From contig JABJOR010000432.1 in assembly GCA_018664265.1 (NCBI GenBank), positions 1 to 12,904 on the forward strand: a stretch of DNA of 12,904 bases, read 5' to 3'. Positions 6,852 through 12,904 of the stretch are shown here, piece after piece. Under the pieces are notes generated by a model. That model ran no database searches and had not been told where the DNA came from. It saw nothing but the letters and a program-made list of their open reading frames with translations. Position 1 is the stretch's first letter, and each line of letters starts with the position of its first letter. A program made the translations under genes and the position numbers. The DNA comes from Rhodospirillales bacterium (GTDB lineage: Bacteria; Pseudomonadota; Alphaproteobacteria; Rhodospirillales; Casp-alpha2).

Positions 6852-7304
6852 ATGAATGATACGGTTGACCAGTTTGACGGCCTTCACGGCTACTACTTTG
6901 AAGACCTCAAAGAAGGCATGAGCGATTCATATGCCAAAACCGTAACGGAAACGGATATTGTTAATTTTGCCGGAACCTCGGGTGATACCAATCCAGCGCA
7001 TTTAAACAAGGAATTTGCTGCCAAAACCATGTTCAAGGATTGCATTGCCCATGGCATGCTGAGTGTTGGTTTTATTTCGGCAACCCTCGGCACTAAATTG
7101 CCTGGACCTGGCGCGATTTATGTTGCTCAGAACCTGCGTTTCAAGGCTCCTGTCAAAGCTGGCGATACGGTAACTGCGCGTGTTACTATTACTAAGTTGG
7201 TCCCGGAAAAACGCTTTGTTGAGCTGGAAACCGTTTGCACAGTTGGCGGCAAGCCTGTCATCGTCGGTGAAGCGACAATGATGGTTTCTTCTCGCGAAGC
7301 ATAA
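6852..7304 (+). CDS. MaoC-family (R)-specific hydratase/dehydratase
   Basis: A 150-residue single hot-dog-fold protein of the MaoC/PhaJ type, which hydrates trans-2-enoyl-CoA or similar acyl-CoA esters. The hydratase 2 motif is complete: D45 and H50 in GDTNPAHLN have the same five-residue spacing as the catalytic Asp31/His36 of Aeromonas PhaJ, followed by IAHGMLSVGFIS. RFKAPVKAGDTVTARVTI is the typical second half. The start at 6852 has AGGAG ten bases upstream. It is 50 bases after the aminotransferase and 55 before ribF. From memory, a MaoC gene near ribF-ileS recurs in Rhodospirillales, so it may belong with ribF rather than with the amidase pair. Confidence 0.93.
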   Translation: MNDTVDQFDGLHGYYFEDLKEGMSDSYAKTVTETDIVNFAGTSGDTNPAHLNKEFAAKTMFKDCIAHGMLSVGFISATLGTKLPGPGAIYVAQNLRFKAPVKAGDTVTARVTITKLVPEKRFVELETVCTVGGKPVIVGEATMMVSSREA

Positions 7305-7325
7305 GCAACAGGCCTTAAGGCTTGC
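7305..7325 (+). terminator. Weak candidate terminator after the MaoC gene
   Basis: GCAA (7305-7308) and TTGC (7322-7325) plus GCC (7312-7314) and GGC (7319-7321) can form a seven-pair stem with a TTAA loop and a three-base bulge, followed by CATTTT. It starts right after the TAA stop. The stem is short and bulged and the T tract is poor, so partial readthrough into ribF is expected if it works at all. Confidence 0.3.
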
Positions 7326-7359
7326 CATTTTGTAATCACTGGGCAATCTTCTCACCATC

Positions 7360-8313
7360 ATGAAGATATTTCGACACTACGATGATTTACCCGAAGAGCT
7401 GAAAGGCTCGGTGATTGCCATTGGCAACTTTGATGGTGTCCATTTGGGGCATATGGGGGTCATTGGTGAAGCGCGACGGATCGCTGAAGCCGCCGGAATT
7501 CCCTGGGGTGTGATGACTTTTGAGCCACATCCGCGCGCCTACTTCACGCCGGATCAGCCAACCTTCAGAATAACGCCTTTACGGGCCAAATCTCACGCTG
7601 TAGCACCACTTGGCGCAGATTTTTTAATGGCATTGCGCTTTGATGAAGGGCTCGCCACTATGGAGGCTGAGGACTTCGTGCGCACAGTGTTGAAAGACAA
7701 TCTGGACATCCAGCATGTTGTTTGCGGCTATGATTTTTCATTCGGCAAAGCTCGAAAGGGTGATTGCGAGTTTCTTCTCCATATGGGCAAGGAGCTGGGC
7801 TTTGGTATGACGGCCGTGGGTGCCATTAATGATGATAGCGGGGAGGTTTATTCTTCCACCCGGATCAGAGAATTTCTGCAAGCGGGCAATGTGACCCAGG
7901 CATCTGATATTCTCGGACGGCCTTACGAAATTACCGGGCGTGTCCAACACGGCGATAAACGCGGTCGGACCATCGGGTTTCCGACAGCCAATATCCATAT
8001 GGATGAGTATATGGAGCCCAAGCGGGGCATTTATGCCGTTCGGGCTGCCCTCGATACAGAAGAATTGCCGAACTGGATAAACGGGGTAGCCAATTTGGGT
8101 ATTCGGCCCATGTTTGAAACTGAAGAATCGGTTTTAGAGGTCTATCTCTTTGATTTTGCAGGCGATTTGTATGACCAGCACATGCGTGTTCAGTTGCTGG
8201 ACTACATCAGACCGGAAATGAAATTCAATGGCTTGGAAGAGTTGACCGATGCCATTGCCGCTGACTGCATAAAAGCGCGGGAATTCCTTGCTCAATATGA
8301 GGGTCGGGGATAG
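7360..8313 (+). CDS. ribF: Bifunctional riboflavin kinase / FAD synthetase
   Basis: RibF phosphorylates riboflavin to FMN and adenylates FMN to FAD. The 317-residue length is usual. The N-terminal nucleotidyltransferase domain shows GNFDGVHLGH (22-31), FEPHP (54-58), the CGYDFSFG strand and YSSTRIR (164-170). The C-terminal kinase domain shows GRVQHGDKRGRTIGFPTAN ending at residue 211, NLGIRP and the EVYLFDF strand. The start ATG at 7360 has only a weak ribosome site. It precedes ileS and lspA, the same order as in Escherichia coli and many other proteobacteria. A promoter-like sequence for the next unit lies inside its last codons. Confidence 0.97.
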   Translation: MKIFRHYDDLPEELKGSVIAIGNFDGVHLGHMGVIGEARRIAEAAGIPWGVMTFEPHPRAYFTPDQPTFRITPLRAKSHAVAPLGADFLMALRFDEGLATMEAEDFVRTVLKDNLDIQHVVCGYDFSFGKARKGDCEFLLHMGKELGFGMTAVGAINDDSGEVYSSTRIREFLQAGNVTQASDILGRPYEITGRVQHGDKRGRTIGFPTANIHMDEYMEPKRGIYAVRAALDTEELPNWINGVANLGIRPMFETEESVLEVYLFDFAGDLYDQHMRVQLLDYIRPEMKFNGLEELTDAIAADCIKAREFLAQYEGRG

Positions 8314-8316
8314 TAT
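8288..8316 (+). promoter_or_regulatory. Candidate promoter for the ileS leader
   Basis: TTGCTC (8288-8293) and TAGTAT (8311-8316) are exactly 17 bases apart, spanning the ribF stop codon. The first purine in the expected start region is A8325, the A of the leader-peptide AUG eight bases past the -10 box, so a leaderless leader transcript is possible. The match is moderate (about three and four of six bases), and promoter activity is untested. Confidence 0.4.
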
Positions 8317-8324
8317 CTGCGCCC

Positions 8325-8387
8325 ATGAAAACACGCATCATCAAGATTACGGCTCAGGCATCAATGCCACGAAGCCGAATTATATAG
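8325..8387 (+). CDS. Putative isoleucine-rich leader peptide of ileS
   Basis: A 20-codon frame with sequence MKTRIIKITA then QASMPRSRII, ending in TAG at 8385-8387. Five of the 20 codons are isoleucine (ATC, ATC, ATT, ATT, ATA), two of them as Ile-Ile directly before the stop, which is far above the usual share. The stop codon runs straight into a GC-rich hairpin, and the next gene is isoleucyl-tRNA synthetase. This is the layout of attenuator leader peptides such as PheM upstream of pheST, where the codons sense the charged tRNA made by the downstream enzyme. No ribosome site is well placed (GGGGA is 14 bases away), but initiation on a transcript beginning at the AUG would avoid the need; the trpL leader of Sinorhizobium meliloti is known to be leaderless. 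A chance ORF remains possible. Confidence 0.5.
   Translation: MKTRIIKITAQASMPRSRII
8350..8377 (+). promoter_or_regulatory. Upstream hairpin within the ileS leader
   Basis: CGGCT (8350-8354) pairs with AGCCG (8373-8377), and inside it GGCA (8357-8360) pairs with TGCC (8365-8368) around the loop TCAA. It lies inside the leader-peptide frame, between the two Ile clusters. Its 3' arm overlaps bases 8373-8375, which can also pair with 8418-8420 in an extended form of the downstream hairpin, so the two structures compete. This is what a pause or alternative hairpin would look like, but folding has not been computed. Confidence 0.4.
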
Positions 8388-8434
8388 CCCGCGCCCTTTA
8401 AGGGGTATGCGGGCAACGCTGCGTTTCTTTTCTT
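8370..8434 (+). terminator. Candidate attenuator/terminator hairpin upstream of ileS
   Basis: The core stem is GCCCGC (8387-8392) with GCGGGC (8409-8414), enclosing CCCT (8394-8397) and AGGG (8401-8404) around TTA. An outer extension, CGAAGC (8370-8375) with GCTGCG (8418-8423), has five pairs and one mismatch and brings the structure directly to the T-rich tract TTTCTTTTCTT (8424-8434). The core begins in the last base of the leader stop codon, so a ribosome held at the final Ile-Ile codons would cover its 5' arm. It could equally be an ordinary end for ribF transcripts. Confidence 0.5.
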
Positions 8435-8471
8435 ATAAATTTCAGATGTTCAGACAGATTGCGATCAAACC

Positions 8472-11282
8472 ATGAGTGTTGACTACAAAACAACGGTATT
8501 TTTGCCAAATACAGACTTTCCCATGAAGGCAGGCCTGCCAAAACGAGAGCCGGAAATCCTGGCGCGCTGGGAAGCCGATAAGCTTTATCACAGCCAGCGA
8601 AGCGCGAGTGAGGACCTTGATCCTTTCATCCTGCATGATGGACCTCCTTACGCAAACGGGCACCTGCATATTGGCCATGCACTCAACAAAATTTTAAAAG
8701 ATGTGATTTCACGCTCGCAGCAAATGATGGGCAAGAACTCCACTTACGTTCCGGGCTGGGATTGTCACGGGCTTCCCATTGAATGGAAGATCGAAGAACA
8801 GTACCGCAAAAAGGGCAAGAACAAAGACGAAGTCCCGGTTGTTGAATTCCGCCAGGAATGCCGTGAGTTTGCTGAAAAGTGGATTGATATCCAGCGTGAA
8901 GAATTCAAGCGTTTGGGTATTCTGGGTGACTGGGACAATCCCTACACCACTATGACCTACGCCGCCGAAGCCAACATTGTTAAGGAACTGGGCAAGTTCC
9001 TGATGAATGGCTCGCTTTATCGCGGTGACAAGCCTGTGATGTGGTCGCCTGTGGAAAAAACCGCGCTTGCCGAAGCCGAGGTCGAATACCACGATCATAC
9101 GTCCACCACCATTCATGTGCGCTTCCCGGTTCGCGAAGCGACAACCCCTGAGCTTGAAGGGGCCGCTATTGTTATCTGGACCACAACTGCGTGGACTATG
9201 CCGGGCAACCGGGCGCTCGCCGTAGGGCCGGAAATCGATTACAGCGTCATCACAATCACAGGCGTGGCCGATGACAGTCTTGCCAAAGTTGGCGACAAGC
9301 TGGTTGTTGCAACCTTGCTGGTGGATGCATTTTGTGAACAAACCAAAATCGAAAGCTGCGATACCGTGGCCTCATTAAAAGGCTCCAACATAGTCGGAAC
9401 CGTGTGTGATCATCCATTACGTGACCAGGGCTACGCACATGACGCGCGTGTGTTATCTGCCGATTATGCCACCGCCGAAGACGGCACCGGAATTGTCCAT
9501 ATCGCTCCGGGCCATGGTCCTGAGGATTGGGTTCTTGGTGTTGAAAATGATGTCGAAGTTCCCCAAACCGTTGGTGAAGACGGCTGTTTCTATGCTCATG
9601 TTCCCTTATTTGCCGGGCAACATGTCTACAAGGCTGGCGATGGTATTGCCGAAACATTGGCTGAGGCTGGCGGATTGCTTGCAAAAGGTAAATTGGTTCA
9701 CCGCTATCCCCATAGCTGGCGCTCGAAAGCTCCAATCATTTATCGCAATACGTCTCAATGGTTTATTTCCATGGAAACAAATGACCTGAGAGAAAAAGCC
9801 CTGGCTGCTATTGAGGAAACGCGGTTTGTTCCTCAATCCGGTCAAACACGGCTCCGCAGTATGATTGCCGATCGACCTGATTGGTGTGTATCGCGCCAGC
9901 GTGCCTGGGGCGTTCCGATTGCTGTGTTTACCTCCAAGGAAACGGGCGAACCACTGCGTGATGAAGCCGTGATGGCCCGCATTGTGGAAGCCGTAGAGCT
10001 TGAGGGCGCAGATGCATGGTTCATTTCAGACCCACAGCGTTTTCTTGGCGATGATTATGATGCTAATGATTTTGAGCAGGTCCATGATATTCTCGATGTC
10101 TGGTTCGATAGTGGGTGTACCCATAGTTTCGTTCTGGAAGCCCGTGATGATCTTGCTTCACCAGCCTCGCTTTATCTGGAAGGTACAGATCAACACCGGG
10201 GCTGGTTCCACTCATCCTTGCTGGAATCTTGTGGCACACGTGGACGTGCCCCCTATGATGCGGTCCTGACCCACGGTTTTGTTATGGCTGAGGACGGTCA
10301 GAAAATGTCCAAGTCTCTGGGCAATATTGTTTCTCCTCAAAATGTTATAGATCAGCATGGTGCCGATATCCTGCGCCTGTGGGTGGTTGGCTCAGACTAT
10401 TCCGATGATCTGCGTATTGGTCCGGAAATCCTGAAGTCCAATGCTGATATCTATCGTCGTTTGCGCAATACAATGCGCTACTTGCTGGGTAACCTGAATG
10501 ATTTCAACGATGCTGAGCGTGTCGATGCTGGCGATATGCCAGAACTGGACCGCTGGGCATTACATCGTATCTGGGAAATGGACAAGTCTATCCGCAAGGC
10601 GTGTGATGACTATGAGTTCCATCATTTGTTCGCTGAAATTCATTACTTCTGTGCGGTTGATTTGTCGGCGTTTTATCTCGATATCCGCAAAGACAGTTTA
10701 TATTGCGACGCTGCTGATTCAATTCAGCGTCGGTCCGTGCGCACGGTACTGGACACATTGTTCAATTGCCTGACAACATGGTTGGCTCCGTTTATCTGCT
10801 TTACCGCAGAAGAAGTTTGGCGTTCACGTTATGGCGATGATGTTGAAAGTGTGCACATGCAGACTTTCCACAGTGTGCCGGATGAATGGTGCGATGAAGA
10901 TCTGAATGCCAAGTGGAAAATTATTCGTGATCTGCGCAGTGTTGTCACGGGGGCTCTGGAAGTGGAGCGTGCTGAAAAACGTATTCGTTCCAGTATGCAG
11001 GCTTCTCCAGTTATCTACGCCGAGGCAAAGTACCGTGATGCGGTCAGTTCCATGTCAGCGTCTGAAGTCGCCGACCTGTTTATCACCTCTGGTGCCAGTT
11101 TTGGCAAGGGTGATGCCTCGGTGGATGCATTTCGCAATGAAGAAATCGCTGGTATTGCCGTTGTGCCTAATCTGGCTGAAGGCGAAAAGTGTATTCGGTG
11201 TTGGAAGACCCTTCCTGATGTTGGCAGTAACAAAGATCATCCGGAAATCTGTGGCCGGTGTGCGGATGTGGTCAGCTCGTGA
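8472..11282 (+). CDS. ileS: Isoleucyl-tRNA synthetase
   Basis: A class I aminoacyl-tRNA synthetase that charges tRNA-Ile; 936 residues against 938 in Escherichia coli. HIGH is at 66-69 within PPYANGHLHIGHALNK, KMSKS at 611-615, and WTTTAWTMPGNRAL marks the CP1 editing domain that removes mischarged valine. The C-terminal zinc site has four cysteines, C907/C910 (CIRCW) and C927/C930 (CGRC), as in the bacterial ileS1 type. That type is usually sensitive to mupirocin, which is family knowledge and not shown here. The start ATG at 8472 has no good Shine-Dalgarno sequence. It is preceded by the Ile-rich leader and hairpin described separately, and its TGA overlaps the GTG of lspA. Confidence 0.98.
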   Translation: MSVDYKTTVFLPNTDFPMKAGLPKREPEILARWEADKLYHSQRSASEDLDPFILHDGPPYANGHLHIGHALNKILKDVISRSQQMMGKNSTYVPGWDCHGLPIEWKIEEQYRKKGKNKDEVPVVEFRQECREFAEKWIDIQREEFKRLGILGDWDNPYTTMTYAAEANIVKELGKFLMNGSLYRGDKPVMWSPVEKTALAEAEVEYHDHTSTTIHVRFPVREATTPELEGAAIVIWTTTAWTMPGNRALAVGPEIDYSVITITGVADDSLAKVGDKLVVATLLVDAFCEQTKIESCDTVASLKGSNIVGTVCDHPLRDQGYAHDARVLSADYATAEDGTGIVHIAPGHGPEDWVLGVENDVEVPQTVGEDGCFYAHVPLFAGQHVYKAGDGIAETLAEAGGLLAKGKLVHRYPHSWRSKAPIIYRNTSQWFISMETNDLREKALAAIEETRFVPQSGQTRLRSMIADRPDWCVSRQRAWGVPIAVFTSKETGEPLRDEAVMARIVEAVELEGADAWFISDPQRFLGDDYDANDFEQVHDILDVWFDSGCTHSFVLEARDDLASPASLYLEGTDQHRGWFHSSLLESCGTRGRAPYDAVLTHGFVMAEDGQKMSKSLGNIVSPQNVIDQHGADILRLWVVGSDYSDDLRIGPEILKSNADIYRRLRNTMRYLLGNLNDFNDAERVDAGDMPELDRWALHRIWEMDKSIRKACDDYEFHHLFAEIHYFCAVDLSAFYLDIRKDSLYCDAADSIQRRSVRTVLDTLFNCLTTWLAPFICFTAEEVWRSRYGDDVESVHMQTFHSVPDEWCDEDLNAKWKIIRDLRSVVTGALEVERAEKRIRSSMQASPVIYAEAKYRDAVSSMSASEVADLFITSGASFGKGDASVDAFRNEEIAGIAVVPNLAEGEKCIRCWKTLPDVGSNKDHPEICGRCADVVSS

Positions 11283-11797
11283 CAGCAAAACCCCTCCGTT
11301 ATGGTTTGATTCTGGCGTTTGCAGTCATGGCGCTGGACCAGCTCACCAAATGGTGGGTTCTGGAAGGCCTTATGCAACCACCACAAAGAATCATACTGAC
11401 GCCATTCTTTAATCTGGTGAGCGGATGGAATCGGGGCGTCAGTTTTGGCATGTTTAGCTCAGATTCCCCATGGTCCGGTTGGATTTTGTCGCTTCTAGCC
11501 CTTGGTATTGTGGCATTTTTAGTCCACCTGTTGCGCAAAGCAGATTGTCGTCATAATATTATAGCAATCGGTTTAATTATCGGTGGAGCCATTGGAAATG
11601 TTATAGATCGCCTTGTTCATGGTGCGGTTTATGACTTTCTCGATATCCATATTTCAGGACATCACTGGCCGGCCTTTAATGTGGCTGATTCCGGCATTAC
11701 AATAGGGGCAGTAATACTGGTCCTTGATTCTCTGCTCAGAAAGCCGGAAAATGGAGAATCAAGTGGTTCACCCAATGATTCAGTGGAGAAGACATGA
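11279..11797 (+). CDS. lspA: Lipoprotein signal peptidase (signal peptidase II)
   Basis: LspA is the inner-membrane aspartyl protease that removes signal peptides from diacylglyceryl-prolipoproteins. I place the start at GTG 11279, which overlaps the ileS TGA by three bases (GTGA) and gives 172 residues beginning MTAKPLRYG; an ATG 21 bases upstream in frame would add seven residues absent from the family. Four hydrophobic segments are visible. Family marks are ALDQLTKWW, NRGVSFGMF (51-59), catalytic D110 in GNVIDRLVHGAVYDF and catalytic D137 in FNVADSGITIG; the spacing of 27 equals that in E. coli. The C-terminal tail is hydrophilic. Its stop overlaps the ATG of the lipoprotein gene. Confidence 0.96.
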   Translation: MTAKPLRYGLILAFAVMALDQLTKWWVLEGLMQPPQRIILTPFFNLVSGWNRGVSFGMFSSDSPWSGWILSLLALGIVAFLVHLLRKADCRHNIIAIGLIIGGAIGNVIDRLVHGAVYDFLDIHISGHHWPAFNVADSGITIGAVILVLDSLLRKPENGESSGSPNDSVEKT

Positions 11798-12360
11798 ACG
11801 TTAAGCGTCCGACAATAGCGATTATGACCTTGTGTATGGCCGGGCTTTTGGTCAGCGCCTGCGGTGTTCGCGAGCAATTTATCCAAGGCAAGCAAGCCCC
11901 GGATGAATTTGCGGTCTATTCCCGTGCGCCACTGAGTATTCCACCAGAGTACAATTTACGGGCCCCGGAACCCGGTGTTGACCGCCCTCAGGAAGTTAAT
12001 CCGGAAGATATTGCACAACAAGTTATTCTGGGCTCCATAACAAATTCATCAATGGATTTGGAAGCTCTGGATGAGGCAAGCGGCATTCAGGTTTTGTTAC
12101 GTGATGCCGGGGCATTAGATGTTGACCATTCAATTCGTGAAATTGTTAACAAAGAATCATCGGTGTTGGCAGAAGAAGACCAGACCGTGATGGAATCAAT
12201 TATGTATTGGAAGACTCCGAGCGAATATGGCTCGGCTGTGGACCCGACATTAGAAAACAAGCGTATTCAGGAAAACCAAGCCCTGGGCCAGCCTTTGACA
12301 ACGGGTGAAGTCCCCATCATCGAGAAAAAACACAAGGGCTTGCTGGACGACTTGTTCTAA
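11794..12360 (+). CDS. bamF: DUF3035 lipoprotein, probable BamF-like subunit of the outer-membrane assembly machine
   Basis: A 188-residue predicted lipoprotein. The signal peptide ends in the lipobox LLVSAC with lipidated C23; Gly at +2 permits sorting to the outer membrane. The conserved block APDEFAVYSRAPLSIPPEY (about residues 35-53) is shared with the N-terminal BamD-binding stretch of BamC in gammaproteobacteria and with alphaproteobacterial BamF described in Caulobacter. The remainder is polar and probably disordered, apart from a short region around residues 73-100. The function follows from that motif and from family knowledge; the exact DUF assignment is from memory. ATG at 11794 overlaps the lspA stop (ATGA), so it is translated right after the peptidase that would process it. 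Confidence 0.82.
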   Translation: MNVKRPTIAIMTLCMAGLLVSACGVREQFIQGKQAPDEFAVYSRAPLSIPPEYNLRAPEPGVDRPQEVNPEDIAQQVILGSITNSSMDLEALDEASGIQVLLRDAGALDVDHSIREIVNKESSVLAEEDQTVMESIMYWKTPSEYGSAVDPTLENKRIQENQALGQPLTTGEVPIIEKKHKGLLDDLF

Positions 12361-12395
12361 ATTTCTAACCAATAATAAAGCAGGGAGATATCCTG

Positions 12396-12904
12396 ATGCG
12401 TCTCCTTTTGATTTGTATCTGGCTCGCCGTTTATTCGTTTGTAGGCACTTCAACATTTACGGCCAGGGCAGCAGTCTTTTCCCCTGAAACCTTTACTCTG
12501 GATAACGGCATGCAAGTCGTTGTCATTCCCAATACCCGCGTTCCTGTTGTATCACATATGGTTTGGTACCGGGTTGGCTCAGCCGATGAAGGGCCGGGGG
12601 AATCAGGGATTGCGCATTTGCTTGAACACTTGATGTTCAAAGGAACCCCAAGCCACGCCGATGGTGAGTTCTCGGCTCTCGTTGCACGCAACGGCGGGCA
12701 GGAAAACGCCTTTACCTCGACAGATTATACGGCTTATTACCAGACTGTGGCGCGGTCCCGTCTTGAGATGGTCATGGAGCTTGAAGCCGATCGCATGACT
12801 AATCTTTTCCTTTCAAACGAAAACGTTGCAACAGAACGCCTGGTCGTTTTGGAAGAAAGGCGCTCCAGAGTTGATAACGATCCATCGGCTATTTTGCGCG
12901 AACA
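12396..12904 (+). CDS. M16-family zinc metallopeptidase, 3' end outside window
   Basis: The first 169 residues of a pitrilysin/MPP-type peptidase, running off the right edge. The inverted zinc motif HLLEH is at 74-78 (H74, E77 base, H78), and E154 in [10 protein letters not shown], seven residues after the E of ER, is the expected third ligand, 80 residues from H74 as in mitochondrial processing peptidase beta. [12 protein letters not shown] and ELEADRM are also typical. An N-terminal signal peptide (about residues 1-25, ending ARA) suggests export to the periplasm. ATG 12396 follows AGGGAGA by about eight bases, 35 bases after the lipoprotein gene, so it probably belongs to the same transcript. 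Such genes often come in pairs; the partner would lie to the right. Confidence 0.93.
   Translation, partial: MRLLLICIWLAVYSFVGTSTFTARAAVFSPETFTLDNGMQVVVIPNTRVPVVSHMVWYRVGSADEGPGESGIAHLLEHLMFKGTPSHADGEFSALVARNGGQENAFTSTDYTAYYQTVARSRLEMVMELEADRMTNLFLSNENVATERLVVLEERRSRVDNDPSAILRE

Noticed and set aside
9256..9735. Long minus-strand open frames within ileS (also 8709-9341).
   Set aside because: They lie wholly opposite the unambiguous ileS frame and show no recognisable protein pattern.
11258..11797. ATG at 11258 as the lspA start.
   Set aside because: It would overlap ileS by 25 bases and add MCGCGQL, which is just the ileS zinc-site region read in another frame; GTG at 11279 gives the normal N-terminus.

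Overview
The window looks like the chromosome of an alphaproteobacterium with moderate G+C. The pointers are a Coq7-type ubiquinone hydroxylase, a short RibF-IleS-LspA cluster followed by a DUF3035/BamF-type lipoprotein (a lineage-restricted outer-membrane assembly subunit), and a DsbB next to coq7. Genus cannot be fixed from this sequence; a marine Rhodospirillales-like lineage is a guess. Coding density is high, no insertion sequence, CRISPR array or phage module is visible, and most of the window is housekeeping.

Layout. The left edge holds the end of an atypical short-chain dehydrogenase/epimerase (1-806, +). It converges with a four-gene minus-strand operon read from about 3011 down to 790: a VTT/DedA-like membrane protein, dsbB, coq7 and a RidA-family protein. 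A bidirectional gap (3012-3173) carries candidate promoters for both sides. A tRNA-Leu(CAA) gene follows at 3174-3260. From 3333 to the right edge everything is on the plus strand: an unrecognised small acidic protein, a protein resembling only the N-terminal core-binding half of a tyrosine integrase, an amidase-signature hydrolase, a class V PLP aminotransferase, a MaoC-type hydratase, ribF, ileS, lspA, a DUF3035/BamF-like lipoprotein and the start of an M16 zinc peptidase.

How genes fit together. DsbB hands electrons to ubiquinone and Coq7 helps make ubiquinone, so the minus operon has a quinone/envelope theme. The stop of ileS overlaps the start of lspA, and the stop of lspA overlaps the start of the lipoprotein gene, so the lipoprotein signal peptidase is translationally coupled to one of its own likely substrates. 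The amidase, aminotransferase and MaoC genes are closely packed and may form a small catabolic unit, but no pathway can be named.

The most interesting signal is between ribF and ileS (8314-8471). There is a 20-codon open frame with five isoleucine codons, including Ile-Ile just before its stop. The stop is followed at once by a GC-rich hairpin and then a T-rich tract, all upstream of isoleucyl-tRNA synthetase. This is what a ribosome-mediated attenuator of ileS would look like. A promoter-like sequence sits so that transcription could begin at the leader AUG, which would explain the poor ribosome-binding site. This is inference from one sequence and needs comparative and RNA evidence.
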